Below are positions 8,497 to 18,600 of a DNA stretch of 47,080 nt, in pieces. Position numbers and translations under genes: made by a program. The stretch is taken from assembly GCA_002354095.1 (NCBI GenBank), contig DEKX01000019.1:1-47080 (forward strand). Direction: 5' to 3'. The first letter of the stretch is position 1. The number at the start of each line of letters is the position of its first letter. The notes under the pieces were generated by a model. It ran no database searches. It was not told the DNA's origin and saw only the letters and a program-made list of their open reading frames with translations. The stretch is from Prevotella sp. UBA2711 (GTDB taxonomy: Bacteria > Bacteroidota > Bacteroidia > Bacteroidales > Bacteroidaceae).

Positions 8497-10719
8497 ATGA
8501 AAAAGTTGAAGGATTTAGTATTTGTTAGTGCAATAGCACTGCTGAGTGTTGCAGGAATGACAGCCTGCTCATCATCGGGCGACAGCGCAATGGATGTACC
8601 TCCGGTAGAACCGAGTCCTAACTATAACCCAGAGACCAACGAGGTAACTGCTAAGTTCGTCTTCAATGTGTCAACAGGTAATAATATGCGTCAGACCAGT
8701 GCAGCCACACAGGCATCATCAACCGACGCATTCCGTGGTATCGACAATGCTGTATTGCTCTCAGCCAAACAGTCAGCAGACGGAAAACATATCACATCAG
8801 CTCAAGTAATGGATAAACATTACGACCTGTCGCGCATCATGACAGCCGGTTCGATTGATGCAGAAAACTCGCGCCGTGTGATAGAAACCTCATTGCCGCT
8901 GAACACTAACTCGTTGTTGTTTTATGGGCGAGCCATAGAAGGAACCGTGGCAACAACCGATCCATTGACTGCCTATGACCAGTTCGGACATCTGGAGAAG
9001 TTTGACATCGGCGGGGCAGACGGCTTGACACTCAGTGCTACCAATATCGAGCTGAGCTCCCGCATCAATGGTCATGTCGATGATTTCAAGAAGGTGGAGG
9101 AACTGCTGGGAGGTATATTGACCTGTATCATCAACACCAATATGGCAGGCACCAACCATGTGTCTATCACCGATGCCTCGAAATATACCTATGTTGTTAA
9201 TGCCAGCGAATACGATGATTTTACGTGGGCTGACTACTGCAACTCAACAGGAACCAGTCCTGTAGAAACAGGTCATGAACTTTACCCCCTGGAGAAAAAG
9301 TTGGCAGATGCCTTCCGAGAGATGACCGTGATTAAGCAGTCTGCCGGAGAGTTGCGTGCCGGATGCGGTGATGCCATCATCCATACCATACAAGACCTTT
9401 GGTCGGTTATCAACGAGGTGCGCTGTGCTACTCCGTTTAGTAAGGGCGAAGCGGTAGCTAAGTATTTCGCAGAGAAAGTGCATGAACGCATTCAACAGTA
9501 TTTCAGTGGTGAAGTACCTTCAACGGGTAAAGCAGTTACTGGAGTGTCGTATGGAACGATGGCCAATTTAACGGCTCACTTTGCTGTCGATACGGCATGG
9601 CCTACCGAAGCAGGGACACGTCCTGCCGACTTTTCGTCCATCAGCGGCTTCAGTAACGAAGAATTGAAAGGCTTCCCCCAGCGGACATATCATTTGGCTG
9701 CCGGTTCCACCCACTATCTCTATGATGCCGCCAAGAAGAAGTTCGAGTATGTGCAGGACTATAACACCTCGGCAGTAGGCAACACTTCCTTTACCGTTGA
9801 GGATTATTGCTATCCTCCAGAATTGGTATATTGGGGCAACAGCCCTATTCGCGTGTCGAACATAGAACACAAGACCGACACCTATCCAGCCAGTGTCAGT
9901 GACTGGCAGAAGGATGCGATGTGGGCAGATGACTGGGTGAAAAACAGTCATGTGACATCAGCTACGCAGAGTGTGGCCATGCAGAACAATATTAACTATG
10001 GTACTTCTTTGCTAAAGACCACTATTGCCTATGGGACTACCACATTGAAGGATAACAACCATGCTATCCAGGTGAGTAAGGACCCCACTCTTGGTGACAC
10101 CGATGAACCTGATAATGAAATCTATGTCACCAATACCTCTTTCCAGTTGGTTGGTCTTGTGATTGGTGGTCAGAGCAAGAAAGTTGGTTGGAACTATCTG
10201 CCTCAGGGCAATAAGTCGGTTTATGTCTATGACTGTGCTATCAATGGGGCTGCGTCGATACCTACCACAGGAACCTCACAACCCAACTATACATTGGTGT
10301 TCGACAACTATAATGCTTCACCTTCTGATGGTAAGCAGGACAAGGTGTATGTGGCTCTTGAACTGATTAATAACTCAGGAAAGGATTTCTTCGGCGAACA
10401 TAATGTCATTCGCGAGGGTGGTACGTTCTACCTGATTGGCGAATTAGATCCCAATAAGGACGGACAGGCCAAGCCGACATGGCCCACCAACCACCCGTTG
10501 CCACCTTACACAAGTACAGGGACGTCCGACCAGGTGGTTCGTGTCTTCATGCAAGACTATATGACAACCGCTAACTTCGTGATTGGCGAGAATTCTCTGA
10601 AACATGCCTATCTGACCGTACCCGATCTGCGTTATAGTGCCCTGACCCTTGGATTGTCTGTAGATATCAACTGGGAGACTGGCTTGGTGTTTAACAATGT
10701 CATTGTGGGCGGTGAGTAA
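8497..10719 (+). CDS. Large fimbrillin-like lipoprotein
   Basis: 740 aa from ATG 8497, chosen because MKKLKD begins a normal lipoprotein signal with lipobox GMTAC (Cys24). ATG 8473 is also in frame and would overlap the previous gene by 11 bp. The early strand TAKFVFNVSTGNNMRQ resembles the first strand and Arg site of type V pilins. Middle residues hold an unusual helical stretch (ADAFREMTVIKQSAGEL through EKVHERIQQYF). The C-terminus (GGTFYLIGELDP, RVFMQDYMTTANFVIGENSL, YSALTLGLSVDINWE) is shared with the 544-aa protein at 11846, so the two are paralogues. Probable pilus structural subunit; shaft or tip not decidable. At 740 aa it is well above usual fimbrillin size. Confidence 0.72.
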   Translation: MKKLKDLVFVSAIALLSVAGMTACSSSGDSAMDVPPVEPSPNYNPETNEVTAKFVFNVSTGNNMRQTSAATQASSTDAFRGIDNAVLLSAKQSADGKHITSAQVMDKHYDLSRIMTAGSIDAENSRRVIETSLPLNTNSLLFYGRAIEGTVATTDPLTAYDQFGHLEKFDIGGADGLTLSATNIELSSRINGHVDDFKKVEELLGGILTCIINTNMAGTNHVSITDASKYTYVVNASEYDDFTWADYCNSTGTSPVETGHELYPLEKKLADAFREMTVIKQSAGELRAGCGDAIIHTIQDLWSVINEVRCATPFSKGEAVAKYFAEKVHERIQQYFSGEVPSTGKAVTGVSYGTMANLTAHFAVDTAWPTEAGTRPADFSSISGFSNEELKGFPQRTYHLAAGSTHYLYDAAKKKFEYVQDYNTSAVGNTSFTVEDYCYPPELVYWGNSPIRVSNIEHKTDTYPASVSDWQKDAMWADDWVKNSHVTSATQSVAMQNNINYGTSLLKTTIAYGTTTLKDNNHAIQVSKDPTLGDTDEPDNEIYVTNTSFQLVGLVIGGQSKKVGWNYLPQGNKSVYVYDCAINGAASIPTTGTSQPNYTLVFDNYNASPSDGKQDKVYVALELINNSGKDFFGEHNVIREGGTFYLIGELDPNKDGQAKPTWPTNHPLPPYTSTGTSDQVVRVFMQDYMTTANFVIGENSLKHAYLTVPDLRYSALTLGLSVDINWETGLVFNNVIVGGE

Positions 10720-10722
10720 GAA

Positions 10723-10750
10723 GAAATGAAAAATGAGAAATGAGAAATGA
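10723..10750 (+). repeat. Heptanucleotide array (GAAATGA x4) over the anchor-gene start
   Basis: Four tandem 7-bp units (GAAATGA, AAAATGA, GAAATGA, GAAATGA) fill the gap before and across the start of the next gene. They place ATGs at 10726, 10733, 10740 and 10747; only the last opens the long frame. Slippage would change the spacing or the order of decoy starts. Confidence 0.7.
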
Positions 10751-11838
10751 GGGAGCTTTTATATAGGATATGGCTTTTAGTCTTCGGCTGTTTGTTGTTG
10801 GCCGGTTGCTCAGCGATTGACGACGATCTGAGCGACTGTCCTCCTGATCCTACGCCTACCCCAACACCAGAGCCTCCGACTCCTGATGAAGAGAATTATG
10901 AGTTGAACTATGAGTTGCGGCTTATAACCAACATCACTACCGAAATCAACACCCAGCTTACGACATCCACCGATGTGAATGTCGCCAATGCGCTGCGTTC
11001 TCATTTGCAGAATATTTTCACTGACTATGCACATGATGTTGATCTTTCGTTCTATGACACGGATAATGATCAGGAACGACTGAGCCACGACCAGCATGTG
11101 ATGAATGCCAGCGAGAAGAGCTACACACTCTATCTGCCGATGCGTGAGTATATGCATCTTGCCGTTGCCAATATTCAGGACAATCATGTGATTGACTTGC
11201 AGGCAGATGATTATTGTCATACCTCACAGTTGGCATTGGCGACGGCTAAGAAAGACACGATAGACTCCCATAACACAGGACTCTTCACTGCCCGTCAGCC
11301 GATGACCGTGCTTGAAGGTGTTGACCAGACGTTCAATGTTAAACTGTATATGGCCAATTGTGCCGCAGCATTGGTAATAGACCCTCGTGGATATGATTAT
11401 CGGGACATCAAGGTTTACTCTACGGGGTTTGCTACCGACTTCCTGATTAACGACAGCACCTATACCTTTGCCGACAAGTCGCCTATTGTGCGAACAACGA
11501 AGTTGGATACCGAGGGAGCCAGTCTGTGCTTCTGTTCGGTCAATTTCCCCACCAAGGAGAAAGCAGCAGCCATGCGTACGGTGATTGAGACCGAAGAACC
11601 TTTCGAGGACGAGGAGTCAGCGCAGACGTTCTGGCAGTTCCGCTGTTACCTGACCAAAACCGATGGCACCATCACGGAGTCTATCCTCAGTGTCAGAGAG
11701 GTATTGCGTGCCGGTCAGTTTAGAATTATCAGGGCATATATCGGTAATGACGGTGAAATACAAACCAGTGACCCGACAGTGGGCGTCAGTGTGACACTCG
11801 ACTGGAATGACGGTGGGCACCATCAAGTAGATCTATAA
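10747..11838 (+). CDS. FimB/Mfa2-family fimbrial anchor lipoprotein (second operon)
   Basis: 363 aa with lipobox LLAGC (Cys21), followed at once by SAIDDDLSDC, the acidic post-lipobox stretch typical of FimB/Mfa2 anchors. A Pro/Thr-rich linker comes next (PTPTPTPEPPTPDE), then two probable beta-sandwich halves. These include a LPMREYMHLAVANIQ strand where the family often has YYLAVWA-like sequence, and a terminal VSVTLDWNDG strand. Expected role: lipid-held base of the pilus and brake on its elongation. Its start codon is the last of four ATGs in a 7-bp tandem array. It sits between the two paralogous large fimbrillins. Confidence 0.78.
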   Translation: MRELLYRIWLLVFGCLLLAGCSAIDDDLSDCPPDPTPTPTPEPPTPDEENYELNYELRLITNITTEINTQLTTSTDVNVANALRSHLQNIFTDYAHDVDLSFYDTDNDQERLSHDQHVMNASEKSYTLYLPMREYMHLAVANIQDNHVIDLQADDYCHTSQLALATAKKDTIDSHNTGLFTARQPMTVLEGVDQTFNVKLYMANCAAALVIDPRGYDYRDIKVYSTGFATDFLINDSTYTFADKSPIVRTTKLDTEGASLCFCSVNFPTKEKAAAMRTVIETEEPFEDEESAQTFWQFRCYLTKTDGTITESILSVREVLRAGQFRIIRAYIGNDGEIQTSDPTVGVSVTLDWNDGGHHQVDL

Positions 11839-11845
11839 AAGAAGA

Positions 11846-13480
11846 ATGAAGATGAAACAGACACATATTCTATCATGGTTTATGCTGCTGAGCGCGATGT
11901 TAGTATCGTGTTCAGAGAATCGTGATGCAGTTGAGTCGTCAGAATATGTGGAGTGCAAACTGGTACTGAATGTCAATCCGCAGAAAGAGATGCGCCAGCC
12001 CACTGCCATCATGCAGGCAGATGGTAATTTCAGGGGGTTGCAGCATCTTTGGGTACTGCCATTCCGTACCTATGGCGCAGATGTCACTGGAAGTGATGAA
12101 CCTTTGCTCCATAACTTCTCCGGTTCCGTCAAGGAAGAACTGGAAGCCAATCGCTATTTTTATATAAGGTATGTCACACTGGCTAAAGGTACTGACCACA
12201 TGCTGGTTTATGGTAATGCCAGTCCTGTCATCGGCGAGACACTGCCATCGCAGAATGGTAAACTTGACGTAATACTTACTGAGCGCATGAAGCCCAAAGA
12301 GATATCTTTTGCGCTGGCTTCTATCTGTCCTGATACCAATCCTACTGCTGATGCACAGGCTTTGGCTGATTATATGACGGCTATTGCTAATACCACAGGG
12401 TGGAAGTCAACTGAATATGTAGGGCTGAAAGACCTTTATACAGACTTTATCAATGCCCATGGAGATGAACCTATGCAGATTCCCGGCTCGGCAGCTAATA
12501 TCAAAGCATATGTGGAGGCCTTGAAGGAGGAACTGGATGACAAATACCCTGATAATGCCCTTGCTGAAGCTATTAAGGCAAATATCGGAACTATCGGGGA
12601 AGTGGCTTGTCTGAACAGTGGCTATCCGTCTTCCATCGGACTCCCTGACGGTGCAGCTGTCCTCCGTTGGACGGGTAGTCAGTTTGAAGTGCGCACCACC
12701 ACCACGACCCTCGACAATATCAATGGTATCAACCGCTATACCTATCCTGCAGAGCTGTGGTATTATACCAATAGCGATATTGACACGTCTATCAGGGAGG
12801 TGTCCAAGAGCACCTACGAAAGTTCTTTGTGGCCCGAACTGCTCAGCAACTACTACCAAGATGGAAAGTCTGTAGGTGATGCTACCTTGTCGGTGGCTGT
12901 CACGAAATCCATGCAATATGGAGTAGCTCGCCTGCAAACAACCCTAAAGCCTCTTCCTTCCTCCATGAATGATGCTAAGAATACGGCTGTGGCTGTCAAT
13001 GCCACCAAGATGCCGCTGAAGGGTATCATCATTGGTGGTCAGCACACTGTCGGCTATCATTTCAAGCCCGTCAATGCCACCCCCAGTGATGTGGATGCCC
13101 GTTTCATCTATGACAAGGAAATCGGGACTGCTGCTACAATTAATACGCTGGTGTTCCAATCGTATGATGGCGAGAAGGTACCCGTCATTCTGGAATTTCA
13201 GAATAATACCGGTCAGGCATTCTATGGCAAGGATGGCGTCGTTTATCCAGGCACCAAGTTCTATCTGGTTGGTCAGTTGGATCCAGCCGCTGCCACAGGG
13301 ACAGGAGATTATGCCAATCGTGTGTTTACACAAGATTATACAACCCAGGCTACCATGGAAGTCAACTCGTTGGCTCATGCCTATAACTGCATGCCCGACC
13401 TCCTGGTGCATCAATTAGAAATCGGAGTAAAGGTTGTTACCCAATGGGAACAGTCCACCCCGACAAATGTGAAGTTATGA
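11846..13480 (+). CDS. Fimbrillin-like lipoprotein, paralogue of the 8497 gene
   Basis: 544 aa, ATG at 11846 (a second in-frame ATG is two codons on). Signal ends with lipobox MLVSC (Cys22). The opening strand CKLVLNVNPQKEMRQP, the central helical portion (KAYVEALKEELDDKYPDNAL) and the C-terminus (GTKFYLVGQLDP, RVFTQDYTTQATMEVNSLAH, LEIGVKVVTQWEQ) parallel those of the protein at 8497. Likely pilus subunit. It starts 7 bp after the anchor gene and its stop overlaps the next start in an ATGA, implying coupled translation. No clue in the sequence separates shaft from tip. Confidence 0.72.
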   Translation: MKMKQTHILSWFMLLSAMLVSCSENRDAVESSEYVECKLVLNVNPQKEMRQPTAIMQADGNFRGLQHLWVLPFRTYGADVTGSDEPLLHNFSGSVKEELEANRYFYIRYVTLAKGTDHMLVYGNASPVIGETLPSQNGKLDVILTERMKPKEISFALASICPDTNPTADAQALADYMTAIANTTGWKSTEYVGLKDLYTDFINAHGDEPMQIPGSAANIKAYVEALKEELDDKYPDNALAEAIKANIGTIGEVACLNSGYPSSIGLPDGAAVLRWTGSQFEVRTTTTTLDNINGINRYTYPAELWYYTNSDIDTSIREVSKSTYESSLWPELLSNYYQDGKSVGDATLSVAVTKSMQYGVARLQTTLKPLPSSMNDAKNTAVAVNATKMPLKGIIIGGQHTVGYHFKPVNATPSDVDARFIYDKEIGTAATINTLVFQSYDGEKVPVILEFQNNTGQAFYGKDGVVYPGTKFYLVGQLDPAAATGTGDYANRVFTQDYTTQATMEVNSLAHAYNCMPDLLVHQLEIGVKVVTQWEQSTPTNVKL

Positions 13481-14595
13481 AGATGAAGATATATAGATAT
13501 TGGGTGTTAGCTTTAAGCTGTTGGCTGCTGGCTGCATGTTCTTCTTCCGACGGAACGGCGGGAGGAGGGCCTCAGAACACCATGTTGTCTATTTATGTAT
13601 ATTCGCCCGAACACCCTATGGTGATTCGTGGCACTGAAGGTAATGTCAATCCATTGACAGGCGAGAGTGCTGTCAATAAGCTCCAGATATGGGTATTCGA
13701 GAGCGGCACGGGTAATGCCGTGGGATATCTGGAAATCACAGAACCCTCTTCGCTGAACACCACTGTCGATGGTGTCAGCTATCAGATTCCCGTCAGTGAT
13801 GAGTTTGCCCAGCATAAGCCTGCTGTGGATGTCATTGTACTGGCTAATGTGGCTTCCGATAACAGTGGCTGTTCGTTCAGTCGCAGCAGTACTCGTGAAG
13901 AATTGCTCAATGCCAAGATAGGCGAAGGCTATTTCGGATTGAGTGGATTGAGTACACTGACCACCAGCGTTCCTGCCAGTGGACTGCCCATGTCGGGCAT
14001 GTTGAAGAATCAGACTGTAACAGGTGATGCTCCCGTTTTACGAATAGGTACTGTCAGTCAGATGGCTACGGTCTCGTTGGTGCGTGTTGTTTCGAAGTTG
14101 CGCTTTGCTTTTGCCAATACTGATGGCGCTAATACCATGAGTATCCAGCGTATAACATTGGCAGCCAATACGATTCCGAAAGAGGAGTACCTCCTGTCAC
14201 AGGGCCGTATGTCCAGCGAATATAACACAGGAACAGCCGAGATGCTGCCAACACCGGTTACGGCTGTACTGACGGTGACAGATCCTACTGTCTATCTCTA
14301 TACCAATCAGGAGTCTCAAGTCTATGAGAACCTGATTAACAATGCTGAACTGACAAAGATAGGTCCCTTCTATCTGCGGGAATCCGACAAGCGATTGGAG
14401 GGTAAGATATATTATAAAATAGGTGATGAGGCAAAAGAGGCCGATTTCCAGATGGCAGCAGCGGGCGACTTCCTGCGCAACCATACATGGATTGTCTATG
14501 CTTATCATGTGGGTGGCGGTTTCTTGCAGTTGAACACCTTATATGTTAAAGATTGGACTAATTTGGCAAAAGAACATGCAGTATATAATTGGTAA
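13477..14595 (+). CDS. Fimbrillin-like lipoprotein, probable minor or tip subunit
   Basis: 372 aa. The start at 13477 was chosen because ATGA overlaps the previous stop and gives a lipoprotein signal with lipobox LLAAC (Cys21); the earlier frame opening at 13444 adds 11 residues of read-through. After the lipobox, LSIYVYSPEHPMVIRGTEG has the first strand plus an Arg, followed by NKLQIWVFESGTG, the second conserved fimbrillin strand. The late segment DPTVYLYTNQESQ and RNHTWIVYAYHVGG suggest a tip-type subunit such as those late in fim and mfa operons. The signal codons contain a degenerate 7-bp tandem repeat (13507-13534). Confidence 0.68.
   Translation: MKMKIYRYWVLALSCWLLAACSSSDGTAGGGPQNTMLSIYVYSPEHPMVIRGTEGNVNPLTGESAVNKLQIWVFESGTGNAVGYLEITEPSSLNTTVDGVSYQIPVSDEFAQHKPAVDVIVLANVASDNSGCSFSRSSTREELLNAKIGEGYFGLSGLSTLTTSVPASGLPMSGMLKNQTVTGDAPVLRIGTVSQMATVSLVRVVSKLRFAFANTDGANTMSIQRITLAANTIPKEEYLLSQGRMSSEYNTGTAEMLPTPVTAVLTVTDPTVYLYTNQESQVYENLINNAELTKIGPFYLRESDKRLEGKIYYKIGDEAKEADFQMAAAGDFLRNHTWIVYAYHVGGGFLQLNTLYVKDWTNLAKEHAVYNW
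13507..13534 (+). repeat. Degenerate heptanucleotide array in signal-peptide codons
   Basis: Four 7-bp units (TTAGCTT, TAAGCTG, TTGGCTG, CTGGCTG) encode the hydrophobic signal core VLALSCWLLA. Same unit type as the cleaner array at 14605. Confidence 0.5.
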
Positions 14596-15622
14596 ATATG
14601 GGTATTGGCTGTTGGCTGTTAGCTGTTGGCTGTTGACTGCCTGCAGCTCTTCGGATTCTACCGATGAGCAGAGGAAAGGTAGTTCGCTGACGATATTGCC
14701 TTATGCTGCCACTTACCATGATGTGGGTAATTCCCAGCGTGCCATGTCGGCAGGTTTCAGTTCCTATACCCCTGCCCATGATCTCTCTATCGGTCTGTTT
14801 GTCGTACCGGGGGCAGGACCTACTGACGGCTACAGCTATACCACCGTGCATCCTTTCCGCTATAGTAGTGGTGCTTGGCATTCACAGACCCAAGTGTCGA
14901 GTGGAACGAACTATAACATCTATGGCTATATGCCTGTGCAGAGTCCGATAACGGTCAGTGTCTATCCTCTTTCAGGCGGCAGCATCCAGATGGTGTTCAC
15001 GAATATTGACGGTGTCGTAGCCGATGATGTCTGTTTCGTGACGGGCGTCAGCAATGCAGCAGATAATCTGCACCAAGGCAGTTTCGGTTATACAGGGCAG
15101 GTGGACAATAACTACGTCTATCTGTTGATGGATCATCTTTTCGCCTCCGTCAATTTTAAGTTTACTTTGGATCATGAGTACAGTCAGTTGCGCTCCATCA
15201 AGTTGAAGTCGCTGACCCTGAAATCGACAGTGGAAATCGTCAATGCCAAAGTGACATTGACGCCCAATACTACTGATACTAACCCTGTGTCAGCAGCTGT
15301 TGAGTACACAAAGGCTGACGGTACATCGTCCACCAAGTTCTTTGAGAGTGCTTTGGGCGAAGAGCTGAATGCTACTGTCATCAGCAGTTATGCCTGCAGT
15401 TTTGCACCTATCGCAGGAAATAGGCTAACCCTGGTCAGCATCTACGATGTGTACGACCGTCATGGGAACCTCATCCGGGAAAACTGTACAGCAACCAATG
15501 AATTGCCAGTGTTAAATGAAACTCGTGGGCAGCGTGTGACATTCAATATGAAAGTCATCCCTACCTATCTATATATGTTATCAGAACCCGATTTGGACAA
15601 TCCAACATTGGAGGTTAATTAA
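14576..15622 (+). CDS. Mfa_like_1-type fimbrillin lipoprotein
   Basis: 348 aa from ATG 14576, which overlaps the previous gene by 20 bp. The alternative opening at 14543 adds 11 residues ahead of a complete signal. Lipobox LLTAC (Cys23). The middle MDHLFASVNFKFTLD and the late VSIYDVYDRHGNLIRENCTA plus TYLYMLSEPDLDNPTLEVN match the C-terminal signature of fimbrillin (Mfa_like_1) proteins well. Probably an accessory or tip subunit and the last pilin-like gene before the two giant genes. Five 7-bp repeats lie within its signal codons, so unit gain or loss would throw the frame. Confidence 0.78.
   Translation: MQYIIGKYGYWLLAVSCWLLTACSSSDSTDEQRKGSSLTILPYAATYHDVGNSQRAMSAGFSSYTPAHDLSIGLFVVPGAGPTDGYSYTTVHPFRYSSGAWHSQTQVSSGTNYNIYGYMPVQSPITVSVYPLSGGSIQMVFTNIDGVVADDVCFVTGVSNAADNLHQGSFGYTGQVDNNYVYLLMDHLFASVNFKFTLDHEYSQLRSIKLKSLTLKSTVEIVNAKVTLTPNTTDTNPVSAAVEYTKADGTSSTKFFESALGEELNATVISSYACSFAPIAGNRLTLVSIYDVYDRHGNLIRENCTATNELPVLNETRGQRVTFNMKVIPTYLYMLSEPDLDNPTLEVN
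14605..14639 (+). repeat. Heptanucleotide array (TTGGCTG x5) in signal-peptide codons
   Basis: Five consecutive 7-bp units: TTGGCTG, TTGGCTG, TTAGCTG, TTGGCTG, TTGACTG. They encode the signal core WLLAVSCWLLTAC. Seven is not a multiple of three, so loss or gain of one unit shifts the reading frame 10-20 codons after the start. Confidence 0.75.
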
Positions 15623-15637
15623 GATTTAGAGTAGAAG

Positions 15638-18600
15638 TTGAAGATAAAAGATACCATCATCAGTTTGGTGCTGCTGGCCGTAATGCCAGTGAAAGCACAG
15701 ATTACCATAGGCGGCAATGTCTATGGTGGCGGTAATGCTGGTAATGTGGCAGGTAGTTCTTCTGTCACCGTATATGCCGGTGATATCAACAGAGTCTATG
15801 GCGGTGCCCGTATGGCTAATGTTGACGGCAGGGCTTTCGTTCATCTTGATGGCAAGGCCGCCTCGAATTATATTCTTATCAACCAGGTCTATGGTGGAAA
15901 TGATATAGCCGGCAGTATCGGTACGTCAGCTGATGCACTACCGGCAGCAGTGGCTTCTCATGCAGAGACTAATGGCGTAGATGTTTCATGGAATGCCCTT
16001 GTGCTCATCTCGTCAAAGACCGTCACCAATTCTTCAGGCAAAGAAGTAGCAGCAGATGATGCGCCTAAGATATATATCGGTCAACTGTTTGGTGGAGGTG
16101 ACGGTGACTATACTTATGGTTCGAGCTCAACGGCAGAAGGCATGGAATATTACGCTCAGAAAGGCGATGATATCGTGGCAACCAGCAAGACAGCGCTTGC
16201 TGCTCCCGAATTAGGTAAGACCTTCGTCGATATTCATGGAGGTTCCATTGTCTATGCCTATGGTGGTGGCAACAATGCTACGGTTACAGAGAAAACAGTC
16301 ATCTCCGTTGACAATCCGAGTGCTGTTGTTAATAGTGTCATTGACAACAACAATCCCTCCGCTGGTGAAGGAGGTGAGTTGCTGACCGCGGAACGCTTCC
16401 AGAAGATGGACATCAATACCAATTTCTCCAATCCTACCAGTCCCGAATATCAGATAGGCCGTCTTTTCGGTGGCAATAACAAGGCGGAGATGACCATCAT
16501 GCCCACCTGGCGCCTGATGAACGGTTCTGTCCGAACACTCTACTCCGGTGGCAACGAGGGTCGCATGACCAGTCATAACGGTTTGCTGCTGACCATTCCC
16601 AAGGGTTCCACCCTCCGTGTCAACGATGTCTATGGCGGTTGCCGTAAGGCTGATGTCCGTCCTATGCGGAATGGAGAGGATGTAACAGCCCCGTCTATCG
16701 AAGGCTATAGCTTCGAGGCAGGTCTTCCTGCCCATGTCAGAATCCTTGGCGGCGATGTTAATAATGTCTATGGCGGTAATGATATCTCGGGTAAGGTATG
16801 GGGTGGCTCCACCATTGGCATCTATCATAGTATCAAAGGTGATGTCTATGGTGGCGGAAACGGTTCCTACGCCTATACCGATCAGGAATCGAAGAAGAAT
16901 GATCCTTATTACGATGACTTCTATTATGAACCAGGCGGTAACTCTGTGGAGGCTTTGAATGCGTTCCGTCCTGTTACCGAGTCGGTTTCCATTTTTGTTA
17001 GTGGAAAGCTTGAAGAACCAACTGTCATTGGCGGTTCCATCTATTGCGGAGGTAACAGTGCTACGCTCCATAATGACGATCCCAACAAAGAAGCTTTCTC
17101 CGAGTTGAAGATTGGTCCATATGTCTATGCCGACAATGTATTTATGGGTAATAATGGTGCCAATATGATCAATGCCGGTGAGGGCGGTGTATTGCGGAGC
17201 TATGCCGATCATACCTTCAGCTCTTTGGATTTGACGAATGCCGCCCAGTTCTCCAAATACATGGAAGCCGTGGCAATGGACATCAAACCCCGTGTGGTTT
17301 TCGATAATTCCTATGTAGATTATACTACCTATTTCGGTTCGTTCTATGGCGGTGGTAATGTGGGTAGTATCACCTATGATGGCGTCAACACGTTGGACTT
17401 CAATAAGAAGATTATTATATATAATAAGGTGGTGGGCGGCTGTAATAATGCCAATGTGGCTGCTGTTGCCGGATATAATGCCGCTTATAAAGGAGGTATG
17501 ACCGGTGCCCCAGAAGCAACCACAGGAAATAAGTTGGTGATGAACTTCAACGGTTTGAAGATTCAACCCATGCGCTGGAAGGATGCCAATGACAAGAGTC
17601 AAGGTCTGATTTGGAATACCAAAAAATGGCTGACCCATGACAATGCTGCTGCCGAGTTGGTGGATGCTCCAGTTGGAACAGAAGAATCTAAACTTCGTCT
17701 GTATGGCGGTAATGTCTATGGCGGGTGTTACTCGAGCGGTTATGTCAATGGTAATGTGGAAATCAACATCCTGTCGGACTTGATTGAAAAAGATAAAGTG
17801 TTTAAAGTTGCTGGCGGTGCTGAAAACAGTGCTGTTACGGTTGATAACCAGATAGAAGACGTATTAGGAGCAGCCCTTAATGTTTTCGGTGCTGGTTATG
17901 GCGCTGACAGTGAGATACAAGGCAATACCACTATCAATCTTCAGAATGGTTATGCATTCCAGACCTTCGGCGGTGGTGAAAAAGGAAACGTTACAGGAAG
18001 CTGTACCACCAAAGTTACAGGTGGCGAGGTGGAGTTTATCTATGGTGGCGGCTTTGAAGGTCCTGTTGGAGGCAATACCTATGTACATTTAGGTAACGGT
18101 ACCATCAGGGGCGTGATTGGCGGCTCTTGTAATGCCGACATTACCGGGCATACCGAAGTATATATCGGTGACATCGGCTTCCCCACTATTACAGAAACCG
18201 TAAATGGAGGAAACGACTTTGGTGGCACTATTCACGGAACTGGTGATTTCTCTACTGGTAAGGTCAGTGAGTTAGCAAATCCTATGGTTTACAATCCCGA
18301 GGTGCTGAAGGCATCATCCTATGTTGAATATATACAAGGAAAACTGCTTTGCAATATTTATGGGGGCAACTTCGGCTCGTTTGATTATAAGAATGCACTT
18401 TACCGGAAATATACGAATGCTGACGGATCGGCAAAGGATAATTTCACCAAGCCCCGTATTGATAATGCGTTTGTGAATTTCCATCCTAATAATTCACCAG
18501 ACAATGCCGTTCCTCGTATTTATGGCGGCAGCATCGGTTATGCGGGGGATGCTTTTAACAACATGATGCAGGACAGAAGTTACGTATTGGTAGATATAGC

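Noticed and set aside
16211..17638. 475-codon open frame on the minus strand inside the first giant gene
   Set aside because: It lies antisense to a well-supported gene. Its low-complexity Ile/Thr/Asp-rich translation is what the reverse strand of GGT/AAT/GTC-rich repeat codons gives. No signal or domain is seen.
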